Positions 55,382-64,000 of a DNA stretch of 64,000 nucleotides are shown here, piece by piece. Positions within the stretch are counted from its first letter, which is position 1. Each line of letters opens with the position of its first letter. The stretch is from Bacillus safensis FO-36b (GTDB taxonomy: Bacteria; Bacillota; Bacilli; Bacillales; Bacillaceae). Made by a program: the position numbers and the translations under genes. Below the pieces are notes generated by a model that saw only the letters and a list, made by a program, of their open reading frames with translations, did not search any database and had not been told where the DNA came from. The stretch covers positions 124,001 through 188,000 of the forward strand of contig NZ_ASJD01000002.1 in the NCBI RefSeq assembly GCF_000691165.1, read 5' to 3'.

Positions 55382-55870
55382 ATGAAAAGATTAAGTTCGG
55401 TTTTTACTATGTTCGCTCTGATCGCTGCTATTCTGTTTTCTGGATTTGTCCCGCAGCAAGCTCATGCAGAAACACCTCTTACACCAACAGCCACAACTGA
55501 AACTGCTTCTATTCAGCTCACGCCGGATGTGCGTACCCTTGCCGTCATTAATACGTTTGATGGTGTAGCAGATTATTTAATTCGCTACAAACGACTGCCT
55601 GATAACTACATTACGAAATCACAAGCAAGTGCTCTCGGATGGGTGGCATCTAAGGGAAATCTAGCCGAGGTGGCGCCAGGTAAAAGCATTGGTGGAGATA
55701 TTTTCTCAAACCGGGAGGGACGTCTTCCTTCAGCAAGCGGCCGAACATGGCGTGAGGCAGACATCAACTACGTTTCAGGCTTCCGCAATGCTGACCGTCT
55801 TGTGTATTCAAGCGACTGGCTCATTTACAAAACAACAGACCATTATGCGACTTTCACCCGTATTCGATAA
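55382..55870 (+). CDS. Extracellular guanyl-preferring ribonuclease, binase
   Basis: 162-residue precursor from ATG 55382 (AGGAGG 6 bp upstream; ATG 55376 touches that site). Sec signal MKRLSSVFTMFALIAAIL...QQAHA, a short propeptide rich in Thr, then a mature 109-residue barnase-family RNase beginning AVINTFDGVADYL. Catalytic residues are present: Glu in TWREADINY, Arg in GFRNADR, His in TTDHYATF. The sequence is almost binase of B. pumilus/B. intermedius, with LPDNY and GGDI as in barnase. No barstar-like inhibitor gene is nearby. Confidence 0.96.
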   Translation: MKRLSSVFTMFALIAAILFSGFVPQQAHAETPLTPTATTETASIQLTPDVRTLAVINTFDGVADYLIRYKRLPDNYITKSQASALGWVASKGNLAEVAPGKSIGGDIFSNREGRLPSASGRTWREADINYVSGFRNADRLVYSSDWLIYKTTDHYATFTRIR

Positions 55871-55874
55871 TCAA

Positions 55875-55909
55875 AAAAGACAGCCCTATTTGATCTGGGG
55901 CTGTCTTTT
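55875..55909. terminator. Bidirectional terminator between binase and yvcN
   Basis: 12-bp stem AAAAGACAGCCC / GGGCTGTCTTTT with an 11-nt loop. Confidence 0.92.
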
Positions 55910-55920
55910 CGTATGGTGGT

Positions 55921-56664
55921 TTACGGTATCAGGTTTTTCACGTAATCCTCAAAAGGAATCGGCAGCGGCTTTTTCGACACTTCTTCATGCTCATGTGTGG
56001 TGACATGATCCTCAGTAACGACCACACGTCCTGTTGGCGTGAGCTTTGAGGCAAGCGGTCTTTTGTTAAATGGAGAGGATTCATTTTCATAAATCTCGTG
56101 TCTCATTTGGGCCAATACAGCCTCGTCCACCTCGTTCAATGTGAAAGCATAGCCTGTTTCAGCGCCATCTCCCTTATCTAATTGGAGCAGATGTGTCCCT
56201 TTTTCGGTTTCCTCAGCTTTGACGCGAAACCGCATTGACCCTCCTTCCACCCAATCTCCTGTAAAAGGCACAGGTTGAAGAGGTAAATTCACACCAAATC
56301 CCGCATCAATGAGGAAGCGTTCGTTGTGATGCTTCAACATGATGGCTACATGCGTGCCATCAATGGCCCACGTACCCGCTTCTTTGTTATACACTGTGCC
56401 TTGAAGAAGCTGTACAGAGAGCCCTGCCTCTTTTAACACATAGTATAAGAGAGGATTGAGATCGTAACAAAGACCTCCTCTGTTTCCTTCAAGTAGATGC
56501 TGCTTCAACCCTTCTTGATTCAAAGCGTAGGATTGTTTGTTCAGAACAGCTCTATTTTCAAACGGAAAGGTAAAGGCCATTTTTTTTAATACTACAGGCA
56601 AGTCATCAAAGGTGATGGACTGGCCTTCATATTCGATCTTCTGTAAAAAAGCTGATTGAATCAT
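55921..56664 (-). CDS. yvcN: Arylamine N-acetyltransferase YvcN
   Basis: 247-residue NAT-family enzyme that transfers acetyl from acetyl-CoA to arylamines or hydroxylamines. The cysteine-protease-like triad is visible: Cys66 in RGGLCYDLN, His105 in DGTHVAIM, Asp120 in LIDAGFG. Position after crh matches B. subtilis yvcN. GGAGGG precedes ATG 56664; a terminator after crh lies directly upstream, so its expression depends on read-through or a weak local promoter. Confidence 0.92.
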   Translation of the reverse strand: MIQSAFLQKIEYEGQSITFDDLPVVLKKMAFTFPFENRAVLNKQSYALNQEGLKQHLLEGNRGGLCYDLNPLLYYVLKEAGLSVQLLQGTVYNKEAGTWAIDGTHVAIMLKHHNERFLIDAGFGVNLPLQPVPFTGDWVEGGSMRFRVKAEETEKGTHLLQLDKGDGAETGYAFTLNEVDEAVLAQMRHEIYENESSPFNKRPLASKLTPTGRVVVTEDHVTTHEHEEVSKKPLPIPFEDYVKNLIP

Positions 56665-56680
56665 GACATTCCCTCCTAAA

Positions 56681-56710
56681 AAAACTGAGCCTTTGAAGAG
56701 ACTCAGTTTT
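56681..56710 (-). terminator. Terminator after crh
   Basis: 9-bp stem AAAACTGAG / CTCAGTTTT followed by TTT on the minus strand; the crh stop codon is inside the stem. Confidence 0.88.
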
Positions 56711-56960
56711 CTTGATTGATAAAATCCGTTAACGCCTCAATGGCTTCTTGCTCATCCGCACCATCTGCGATCAGTGTGACAGTAACCCCAGAGCTGATCG
56801 CAAGACTCATGAGACCCATAATGCTTTTCGCATTGACTTTTTTCCCATCTTTCTCTAGAAAAATATCAGCACCAAAGCGATTGGCTTCTTGTACGAACAA
56901 AGCAGCTGGACGTGCCTGCAAGCCTGTTTTCAGCTGGATGGTGACCGTTTTTTCCACCAT
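56703..56960 (-). CDS. crh: Catabolite repression HPr-like protein
   Basis: 85 residues. HPr fold with Gln15 replacing the phosphorylatable His15 of HPr (TGLQARPAA) and conserved regulatory Ser46 (NAKSIMG), the defining features of Crh. HPr kinase phosphorylates Ser46, and P-Ser-Crh is a CcpA co-repressor; Crh also binds methylglyoxal synthase and GlmR in B. subtilis. It lies in the yvcI-rapZ-yvcK-whiA-crh operon, 26 bp after whiA. Confidence 0.97.
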   Translation of the reverse strand: MVEKTVTIQLKTGLQARPAALFVQEANRFGADIFLEKDGKKVNAKSIMGLMSLAISSGVTVTLIADGADEQEAIEALTDFINQEN

Positions 56961-56986
56961 ATGATCTGCCTCCCTTTTTCATTCTC

Positions 56987-57937
56987 CTATTTGAGTGTAA
57001 CAGCTTGTCCGTTTCGTAATTGTTCTGCGATTTGATCTAGCTTTCTTAAACGGTGGTTAATCCCTGACTTGCTGATCTTGCCGCTTTCTACCATTTCCCC
57101 AAGTTCCTTCAGCGTGACCTCTTGATAGTCGACTCGCAGTTTGGCAATTTCACGAAGCTTTTCCGGCAGGGCATCAAGTCCAATTTTTTCATCAATGAAT
57201 TGAATGTTCTCGACCTGACGCAGTGATGCACCAATCGTTTTATTCAAGTTTGCTGTTTCACAATTGACGAGCCGGTTGACGGAGTTCCTCATATCTCGGA
57301 CGATCCGCACATCTTCAAAGCGGAGCAGTGAGTTATGAGCGCCCACAACACTTAAGAATTCCGTGATTTTTTCTGCTTCCTTCATGTACGTAATGTACCC
57401 TTTTTTGCGCTCAAGTGTTTTACTATTGAGATGAAATTGATTCATCAGCTCACAAAGGGCATCATTATGTTCTTTATATAGTGAAAAAATTTCAAGGTGA
57501 TAGGAGGACGTTTCTGGGTTATTCACAGAACCGCCTGCTAAAAAAGCACCTCTCATATAGGAGCGCTTGCAGCATCTTTTCTTCACAAGCTCTTCTGAAA
57601 TATTGCGCTCAAATACAAATTGCTCACCTAATATTTTTAAATCCTCTAAAATGGTTCTCGCTCGTTCTACCAGTCTGACAATATACACGTTATTCTTTTT
57701 CAATCTCATTTTTTTACGGACGAGCAGTTCGACTGTCACATCGTATTTCTTCTTGAGCAGCGTATAAATCCGTCTTGCAATGGCTGCGTTCTCTGTCTGT
57801 ATATCTAAAATCAATTTTCGATTAGAGAAAGATAATGAACCGTTCATACGGATGAGGGCAGAAAGCTCTGCTTTTGTGCAGCAGTCCTTCACGTCCAGAT
57901 TAGTCAGCTCTTTTTTTGTTTCGGATGCAAATGACAT
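56987..57937 (-). CDS. whiA: WhiA-family cell-division/sporulation regulator
   Basis: 316 residues from ATG 57937 ([12 protein letters not shown]). N-terminal LAGLIDADG-like degenerate homing-endonuclease fold ([20 protein letters not shown]-type segment), C-terminal HTH ([20 protein letters not shown]). It corresponds to B. subtilis YvcL, involved in division and chromosome segregation. GGGGGTGG precedes the start; 17 bp after yvcK. Confidence 0.95.
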   Translation of the reverse strand: MSFASETKKELTNLDVKDCCTKAELSALIRMNGSLSFSNRKLILDIQTENAAIARRIYTLLKKKYDVTVELLVRKKMRLKKNNVYIVRLVERARTILEDLKILGEQFVFERNISEELVKKRCCKRSYMRGAFLAGGSVNNPETSSYHLEIFSLYKEHNDALCELMNQFHLNSKTLERKKGYITYMKEAEKITEFLSVVGAHNSLLRFEDVRIVRDMRNSVNRLVNCETANLNKTIGASLRQVENIQFIDEKIGLDALPEKLREIAKLRVDYQEVTLKELGEMVESGKISKSGINHRLRKLDQIAEQLRNGQAVTLK

Positions 57938-57954
57938 CCTTGCCACCCCCATTC

Positions 57955-58914
57955 CTATTTTTTCTGATGCAGCAGGTCGACAAGCAGCGAGGCTACTTTC
58001 AGCGTGTCATGACGAATGACATGCTGGTCATATGTAATGATTTCTCCAGGAATCACTTCTAGTCCCATTGCTTTCAGTGCATCTGTGTCGAATTGGACAG
58101 GCTGTGCCTGTTCTTCTGCATATTTTGCTTTGATTTCTTCTGGAATTTCTTTATTGTTCACAAAAATCGTATCGATAAATGGACGATCCATATGATCATT
58201 TAATGCCTGAACATGATCAGCTGCACTGTAGGAAAGCGTTTCCCCCGGCTGCGTCATGACATTGCAAATATATACTTTTTTCGCCTTAGAGCGAATCACT
58301 TCTTCTCCAATATGCGGGACAAGCAAGTTTGGTAAAATACTTGTATACAGGCTGCCGGGCCCAATGACGATCAAATCCGCCTCACGAATGACTTGAATGG
58401 ATTCTGGCAGCGGTTCAATCGTATCGGGTGTGAGGAACACTCGTTTGATTCGCTCACCATAGGTGGGAATTTTCGATTCTCCTGTCACCATTTGCCCATT
58501 TTCTAATTCAGCATGAAGAACAACACTTGAATTTGCTGCTGGCAATACTTTTCCTCTCACATTTAAAACCTTACTCATTTCAGTGACGGCATGAAAAAAA
58601 TCACCGGTTATATTTGTCATGGCCGCAAGAATGAGGTTGCCGAGTGAGTGGCCTGTTAAGTCATTCCCTTTGTTAAAACGGTGCTGAAATAGATCTTCTA
58701 CTAGCGGTTCCACATCAGAGAGAGCCGCAAGGACGTTTCGAATATCTCCTGGAGGGGGAATATTCAAATCATGCCGCAGTCTGCCTGAACTGCCCCCGTC
58801 GTCAGCAACCGTTACAATAGCGGTAATGTCCACTGGCTTCGTTTTAAGCCCTCTGAGCAAAACAGATAAGCCAGTGCCCCCGCCAAGAATGACCACCTTT
58901 GGTAGTGTCGTCAT
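57955..58914 (-). CDS. yvcK: YvcK/GlmR regulator of cell-wall carbon flow
   Basis: 319 residues of the CofD-like/YvcK family. Nucleotide-sugar-binding motifs [17 protein letters not shown] and [14 protein letters not shown] are intact; [15 protein letters not shown] follows. It binds UDP-GlcNAc and stimulates GlmS-dependent amino-sugar synthesis in B. subtilis, where it is also called GlmR. Directly adjoins rapZ. Confidence 0.95.
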   Translation of the reverse strand: MTTLPKVVILGGGTGLSVLLRGLKTKPVDITAIVTVADDGGSSGRLRHDLNIPPPGDIRNVLAALSDVEPLVEDLFQHRFNKGNDLTGHSLGNLILAAMTNITGDFFHAVTEMSKVLNVRGKVLPAANSSVVLHAELENGQMVTGESKIPTYGERIKRVFLTPDTIEPLPESIQVIREADLIVIGPGSLYTSILPNLLVPHIGEEVIRSKAKKVYICNVMTQPGETLSYSAADHVQALNDHMDRPFIDTIFVNNKEIPEEIKAKYAEEQAQPVQFDTDALKAMGLEVIPGEIITYDQHVIRHDTLKVASLLVDLLHQKK

Positions 58915-59802
58915 CTATTTTCTGCTTCTCTTTTCAATGTCCCGGTGAGTGACATGTGTATAGTAATCGTTTTTAAAATACTCCGATAAATAGTTGGCCA
59001 GTGTCACAGATCGATGCTGTCCGCCTGTACAGCCGATGGCAATCACAAGCTGGCTTTTTCCTTCCCGTTTATAGGACGGAAGCATAAAGCTGAGGAGATC
59101 GATTAATTTCTCTGTGAATTTTTGCGTTTCACTCCATTTCATCACATAGGAGCGCACTTCTTCATCGTTTCCAGTCTGTGGACGCATGCTCTCAATATAG
59201 TAAGGATTCGGCAGGAATCTCACGTCAAAGACAAGATCAGCATCAATCGGCAGGCCGTATTTAAAACCAAAGGACATCACATTTACTGTAAACACCTGTC
59301 CTTGATTGGTGGCAAAATGCGTGACAATTTTTTCTCGCAGCTGTTTCGGTTTTAAATCCGATGTATCAAAAATCATTTGAGACCGGCCTTTTAACTCCTC
59401 TAACAGCTCGCGCTCCATTTCAATTCCTTCGAGCGGCAAACCTGTTGTCGCAAGGGGATGCGAACGTCTCGTTTCTTTGTATCTTGAGACAAGCACCTTA
59501 TCATTTGCATCTAAAAATAGAATTCTTGGCGTAATCCAGTCAAGATCACTCATTTCATCTAAGGCGGCAATTAAGCTGTCAAAAAATTCGCGTCCGCGCA
59601 AATCCATCACAAGAGCGACCTTGCTCATCTTGGAATTCGATTCCTTCATGAGCTCTAAGAACTTCGGTAAAAGTGATGGCGGCAGGTTATCAACACAAAA
59701 GTAGCCTAAATCTTCAAAGCTTTGAATGGCGACGGTTTTCCCCGCACCTGACATTCCTGTAATAATCACAAGCTGAATATCTTCTTGTTTGTGTGTATTC
59801 AT
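58915..59802 (-). CDS. rapZ: RNase adapter/nucleotide-binding protein RapZ (YvcJ)
   Basis: 295 residues from ATG 59802 ([16 protein letters not shown]), the length of B. subtilis YvcJ; 12 further upstream codons contain the ribosome site. P-loop GMSGAGKT, a central DLRGREFF region and the C-terminal [10 protein letters not shown] phosphate-binding motif. It hydrolyses GTP and in B. subtilis affects competence; in enterobacteria it controls glmS RNA turnover. Confidence 0.95.
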   Translation of the reverse strand: MNTHKQEDIQLVIITGMSGAGKTVAIQSFEDLGYFCVDNLPPSLLPKFLELMKESNSKMSKVALVMDLRGREFFDSLIAALDEMSDLDWITPRILFLDANDKVLVSRYKETRRSHPLATTGLPLEGIEMERELLEELKGRSQMIFDTSDLKPKQLREKIVTHFATNQGQVFTVNVMSFGFKYGLPIDADLVFDVRFLPNPYYIESMRPQTGNDEEVRSYVMKWSETQKFTEKLIDLLSFMLPSYKREGKSQLVIAIGCTGGQHRSVTLANYLSEYFKNDYYTHVTHRDIEKRSRK

Positions 59803-59841
59803 GCCTGCTTCCTCTCCTTCTTTATGAAAACGGTTCATGTA

Positions 59842-60306
59842 TTATTCTCCCTGAGGATCTAACCGATAAGCAATCAGCTCAAAGTCGGGTGTATACGTAA
59901 AAGTGCCGTGCAGTAGTCCTTTTCCTTTAAGCATGAAATCAAGAATATGGGAATCTCCTGGGGCCATCGGCAAATCAGGCACATCCTTTACGTCATGCCA
60001 TTTTAAAACGCCTTCCTCTGACTCTGTTACGTTTTTTCCGGTAAATGAATCTGCCATGAAGGTGAACATCATCCACTCTTGAACGATTTGATCGCCTTCT
60101 TTTATGATAAAGGTAAAAACACCTTTCAGCTGCGGATTTAAAATATAAATACCTGTTTCTTCTCTATATTCTCGAACGACTGAATCCTTGACCGATTCTC
60201 CGCTTTCCATTTTGCCGCCCGGTGCTACCCACCAGCCCCGTCTTGGCTTTTGCAGCAAGAGAACTTGATCTTCGTGATGCAGCACACAATTGGTTACTCG
60301 TTGCAT
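59842..60306 (-). CDS. yvcI: Nudix hydrolase YvcI
   Basis: 154 residues with a complete Nudix box: GGKMESGESVKDSV followed by VREYREETGI. Family members cleave nucleoside diphosphates linked to another moiety; substrate unknown (8-oxo-dGTP-like cleansing is possible). First gene of the operon continuing with rapZ, yvcK, whiA and crh; a good promoter lies 34-62 bp upstream. Confidence 0.93.
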   Translation of the reverse strand: MQRVTNCVLHHEDQVLLLQKPRRGWWVAPGGKMESGESVKDSVVREYREETGIYILNPQLKGVFTFIIKEGDQIVQEWMMFTFMADSFTGKNVTESEEGVLKWHDVKDVPDLPMAPGDSHILDFMLKGKGLLHGTFTYTPDFELIAYRLDPQGE

Positions 60307-60339
60307 CAGCTGTCACCTACTCTTTTATGTCTTTAACTT

Positions 60340-60368
60340 ATTATACAGGTTCAACCTGACTCCCACAA
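60340..60368 (-). promoter_or_regulatory. Promoter of the yvcI-rapZ-yvcK-whiA-crh operon
   Basis: TTGTGG (60363-60368), 17-bp spacer, TATAAT (60340-60345) on the minus strand. Confidence 0.78.
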
Positions 60369-60374
60369 TGAACA

Positions 60375-60428
60375 TGCCCGTTCTTCCCCGAAAACAGACC
60401 GGTTTTCGTTTGGATCGTGTAACGGGCA
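60375..60428. repeat. Two-tier inverted repeat upstream of the yvcI promoter
   Basis: Outer pair TGCCCGTT / AACGGGCA (60375-60382 and 60421-60428) enclosing an inner pair CGAAAAC / GTTTTCG (60389-60395 and 60402-60408). No T run on either side. It lies between the trxB terminator and the yvcI -35, so it could be a DNA-binding site or a remnant. Confidence 0.6.
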
Positions 60429-60510
60429 ATTTCTCTACTCTTTATTTTACAGCATCTAATGGTTCTCCATGCGTCATTTGTGAACATCTCGTGAATTTCT
60501 CATTTCAGGC

Positions 60511-60541
60511 AAAAAAAAGGACACGGATTCACATCCGTGCC
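60511..60541 (-). terminator. Terminator of trxB
   Basis: Minus-strand stem GGCACGGAT / ATCCGTGTCC, 4-nt loop, then TTTTTTTT. It is about 120 bp after the trxB stop. Confidence 0.9.
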
Positions 60542-60663
60542 AAACATGTATTCCTTATAAAAGGGGGTCAATTACTAGTTTCATCATAACGGAAAATTAT
60601 TTCACCCGTGTTACATTCCAGTTAAAAGCCCATGACGCTATATTAAGGATTTACGACAGCCTT

Positions 60664-61650
<987 letters not shown>

Positions 61651-61791
61651 TTATTAGAATGCCCTTGGGTGATGCTTCCATTCATGACAGAGAGCATCAT
61701 TTCCACTCTTAGCTTTTATTCCTTACCCATATCCTATTAAATCTGCGGGGAATAAGCGAATCATTTGCTCATATCTTCAAAAAAGAAAAAG

Positions 61792-61819
61792 CTTCCTTAA
61801 ACTGCTGTTTAAGGAAGCC
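61792..61819 (-). terminator. Terminator of cwlO
   Basis: Perfect 12-bp stem GCTTCCTTAAAC / GTTTAAGGAAGC, 4-nt loop, TTTTTCTTTTTTG after it on the minus strand. Confidence 0.94.
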
Positions 61820-61847
61820 TGTTTACGGTTATATAAAAAGTAATGAT

Positions 61848-63233
61848 TTATTCAACGACTCTTCTTACAACGCCATTGAAAGCTTTTTTCCAGTATACGT
61901 TGTTCATTGAGTCAACTGAAACACCGCGAGAGCTGTTGTCGTTCAAGAATGAACCGTTTCCTAAGTAAATACCAACGTGTCCATTTACTTTATACGTATC
62001 AAAGAACACAAGGTCTCCGCGTTTCATGTCAGATGCACTTACAGCTCTTCCTTTACCTACAAGCGTATCTGTTGTTGTACCGCCAACTGGTCCAAGGTTG
62101 ATGCCTGCTGATGCAAATGCCCAGCGAACGAATGAAGAACAGTCAAAACGACGTGCGTCAATATCGGCTTGTGATCTGCCGCCGCCCCATTTATATGGAG
62201 ATTGTCCAACAATCGTAGAACCTGTGCTGATCGCACCTTCAATTCCGCCTACGTTACTGCTGACAGGTGATCCACCGCCAGAAGATGGCTTCTTGCTTGG
62301 TGAACTGCTGTTGCTGTTATTGTTGTCATTAGATGATCCACTGTTACTTGAAGACGGGCTGCTATCGTTATTTGAGCTGTTGTCTTCCGCTTGAACACTA
62401 GCTTGACGCTGCTGCTGTTGTCTTTGCGCTTTTTCTTCTTTTGCTTTTTGAGCTGCTTCTCTTGCTTCTTTTTCAGCTTGTTTTTGTGCAGCGATTGTTG
62501 CGTCTTTTTCAGATGCAATGCTGTTAGCCTCACTGTTTAACTCGCTGATTTCAGAAAAAGCACTTCCTTTTTGCTTTTTCACTTGCTTGAATAGCTTGTC
62601 TTTTTCATCAAGCTGTTTATTCAAGTCTGATTGAAGCGTTTCAAGCTTTGCAAGTGTGTTTTGCACATTTTCAAGCTTTGTGTTTAATTCGTTTTCAGAC
62701 TTTTGAAGTTCTGCTTTGTCTTTTTCCTGCTCTTTAATGATTTCACTGTCTGCGTTGATCAGTGTAGATACTGCACCTGCACGGCTGATGAAATCGCTAA
62801 AGCTTTTTGCTCCTAGTAATACATCTATGTATTTCGTAGAACCGCCGCTCTCTTGAAGGGCACGTACACGCTTTTTCAAGAACTCGTTTCTTTCTTCAAT
62901 ACGTTTTTCTGTATCGGCAATTTCTTTTTTCAGTGCTTTGATTTCTTTTTTTGTTTTTTCATTTTCTTTTTGTTTTTCTTCGATTTGATCACTTGTTTTT
63001 AAAGCTTTCTCATCAATATCCTTAAGCTTTTGTGCAAGTGCCTCTTGTTTTGCTTCAAGCTTTGAAAGCTCTTCTTTTTTCTTTTGAAGATTCTTGTTTA
63101 CCTCAGACTGCTTGCTGTCTAGTTCTTGTTTCTTTTGTTCAAAGTTCTGTGCGTTTGCTTCATGCGTAAATGGAATAAATAAACCGCTCGCTCCGATCAC
63201 CGAAGCTAAACCGAAAGTAATAAACTTTTTCAC
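61848..63233 (-). CDS. cwlO: D,L-endopeptidase autolysin CwlO
   Basis: 461 residues from GTG 63233 ([17 protein letters not shown]), with AAAGGAGG upstream. Signal peptide to about residue 28 (HEANA), long coiled coil (about 30-225), Gln/Ala-rich and then Ser/Asn/Gly-rich linker (about 270-335), and an NlpC/P60 domain at the C-terminus with Cys in [10 protein letters not shown], His in GHVGIYLG. In B. subtilis CwlO is one of two elongation hydrolases, needs FtsEX, and is WalR-controlled with an unstable leader mRNA; the leader here is about 185 nt. Confidence 0.95.
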   Translation of the reverse strand: MKKFITFGLASVIGASGLFIPFTHEANAQNFEQKKQELDSKQSEVNKNLQKKKEELSKLEAKQEALAQKLKDIDEKALKTSDQIEEKQKENEKTKKEIKALKKEIADTEKRIEERNEFLKKRVRALQESGGSTKYIDVLLGAKSFSDFISRAGAVSTLINADSEIIKEQEKDKAELQKSENELNTKLENVQNTLAKLETLQSDLNKQLDEKDKLFKQVKKQKGSAFSEISELNSEANSIASEKDATIAAQKQAEKEAREAAQKAKEEKAQRQQQQRQASVQAEDNSSNNDSSPSSSNSGSSNDNNNSNSSSPSKKPSSGGGSPVSSNVGGIEGAISTGSTIVGQSPYKWGGGRSQADIDARRFDCSSFVRWAFASAGINLGPVGGTTTDTLVGKGRAVSASDMKRGDLVFFDTYKVNGHVGIYLGNGSFLNDNSSRGVSVDSMNNVYWKKAFNGVVRRVVE

Positions 63234-63426
63234 GAATAGTTCCTCCTTTGACAATTTCCCAAGCGACATTAGAAAGCAGCAAATTCTCTGCGACCAATCT
63301 GTGCTCTCTATGTCTTTCTTCCTGATTGTTCAGTCAGATGTTGACCAGATTGTTTCTATCACTAGGTGTTTCATTATGTATAGTAAAATATTTAAATATC
63401 TATCTTTGTTTTAATCCACGATTTTC

Positions 63427-63471
63427 ATTATACATGAGACATCGACAAAATGAGCTAATATTTTTATTACA
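63427..63471 (-). promoter_or_regulatory. cwlO promoter -10 with an upstream WalR-like motif
   Basis: TATAAT at 63427-63432 with no good -35, and TGTAATAAAAATATTAG (63455-63471) about 22 bp upstream on the minus strand. The first half matches the WalR half-site TGTWAH; the second deviates. The same motif shape occurs after the pdaC promoter. Confidence 0.55.
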
Positions 63472-63543
63472 TTTATGTTTCAAAAACATGTCGTGATTGT
63501 CATACTTCGCCAATTCCTTGCAAATCACACCTTTTTATCCAAG

Positions 63544-63570
63544 AAAAAAGCATGACCTTTTCGGCCATGC
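63544..63570 (-). terminator. Terminator of the yvcD-like gene
   Basis: Minus-strand stem GCATGGCC / GGTCATGC (one G-U), 5-nt loop, then TTTTTTC, about 28 bp past the stop at 63598. Confidence 0.9.
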
Positions 63571-63597
63571 TGGGATGTTCTGAATCTATTTACCTAT

Positions 63598-64000
63598 TTA
63601 ATCGATTAACGTACAGATCTTTCGTTCGTATTTAAACAGTGTTTGAACACTGATCTGAAAAGCGGACGCAACGTCTTTTTTGCTGACAGCTGCTTCTTCT
63701 TGTTCATTCATCCATAGATAATAAGATGCTGCTGCCCAGGCAGGCGCATTTTTCTTATCAATACCAGAAGCACGTGCCTGCTGAATAATATGGAATAACC
63801 AAAAATAAGGCATATGGCTGTCAGGCTGAACCGCTTCCTCCAGACTGGATGCCGCCTGTTTTGCAAAAACAGCATCTTCTGAAAAAGACTTTTCTTTCAT
63901 TTCATCTTCATACAAAAGCAGTTCTATAAATTGCTGTTCAAAGGCCGTTTTCGCTGCGCGTGCATCAAGGACAGACTGCAGTACGTCACGTTCCCCTTTT
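63598..64000 (-). CDS. yvcD: YvcD-like protein, C-terminal part (5' end outside window)
   Basis: The frame is open from the window edge (…KGERDVLQSVLDARAAK) to the stop at 63598, giving about 133 residues of a longer protein. Helical, acidic, ending KKDVASAFQISVQTLFKYERKI, which looks like a short helix-turn-helix-like segment. B. subtilis has yvcD, a TPR-repeat protein of about 480 residues, upstream of cwlO at this place; assignment rests mainly on position. No membrane segment is seen in the visible part. Confidence 0.75.
   Translation of the reverse strand, partial: KGERDVLQSVLDARAAKTAFEQQFIELLLYEDEMKEKSFSEDAVFAKQAASSLEEAVQPDSHMPYFWLFHIIQQARASGIDKKNAPAWAAASYYLWMNEQEEAAVSKKDVASAFQISVQTLFKYERKICTLID

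Noticed and set aside
60290-60589. 99-codon plus-strand frame upstream of yvcI
   Set aside because: It is antisense to the yvcI promoter and the trxB terminator and has no ribosome site.
61670-61699. Inverted repeat TGATGCT/AGCATCA upstream of trxB
   Set aside because: Only 7 bp with a 16-nt gap and no known regulator motif; noted in the trxB entry but too weak for its own call.

Overview
The window reads as a chromosomal segment of a low-GC Gram-positive bacterium of the Bacillus subtilis branch, most likely the B. pumilus group (B. pumilus, B. altitudinis, B. safensis). Three things point there: a secreted guanyl-preferring RNase at 55382-55870 that is nearly identical to binase, B. subtilis-like gene order (cggR-gapA-pgk-tpiA-gpmI-eno; sigL-yvfG-eps-slrR; clpP-tRNA-yvdDCBA; yvcI-rapZ-yvcK-whiA-crh-yvcN, trxB, cwlO), and typical sigma-A promoters and Shine-Dalgarno sites. 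Species assignment is inference from remembered family sequences; no search was run.

Layout. 1-6803: glycolytic operon on the minus strand, headed by CggR with its promoter and operator. 6933-11368: arginine/ornithine catabolism (rocE, rocD, rocR) with a sigma-54 promoter and RocR upstream sites; no rocF. 11368-15208: lutR, sigL (sigma-54 itself), yvfG, a MATE transporter. 15352-20482: a Nik/Opp-type ABC operon with a Fur box on its promoter. 20566-34522: a 13-gene eps exopolysaccharide operon (epsA-epsI, epsK-epsN; epsJ and epsO absent), with an EAR-like pseudoknot RNA between epsB and epsC, and divergent slrR sharing a SinR-operator region. 35080-38485: an orphan SPP1-type holin and a Fur-controlled siderophore uptake operon. 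38599-42249: pdaC, a terminator-associated repeat, and a Vga-like ABC-F gene behind a long attenuated leader. 42236-47355: a second Nik/Opp-type ABC operon, controlled by two Zur boxes. 47379-53474: MGT glycosyltransferase, small membrane peptide, tRNA-Arg, clpP with CtsR box, and yvdDCBA. 53586-55909: an AT-rich gap with a possible small gene, yvcT, a second repeat copy, binase. 55921-64000: yvcN, crh, whiA, yvcK, rapZ, yvcI, trxB, cwlO and the 3' part of a yvcD-like gene.

How it fits together. The two homologous metal/opine-type importers are wired to different metal sensors (Fur and Zur), suggesting a division of labour in metal or metallophore uptake beside a Fur-controlled siderophore permease. 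SlrR, the SinR sites, the EAR element and the eps genes form the biofilm switch. SigL encoded next to RocR and a -24/-12 promoter makes the roc locus nearly self-contained. PdaC and CwlO are cell-wall enzymes that share a WalR-like motif upstream.

The least ordinary structure is a family of small folded repeats. Two copies of about 176 bp (40136-40312 and 55034-55209) each sit between two exact copies of the upstream gene's own terminator hairpin (25-bp and 22-bp direct repeats). A shortened third copy (15258-15331) also abuts a terminator hairpin. This looks like a terminator-targeted miniature element that turns itself into 3' UTR.
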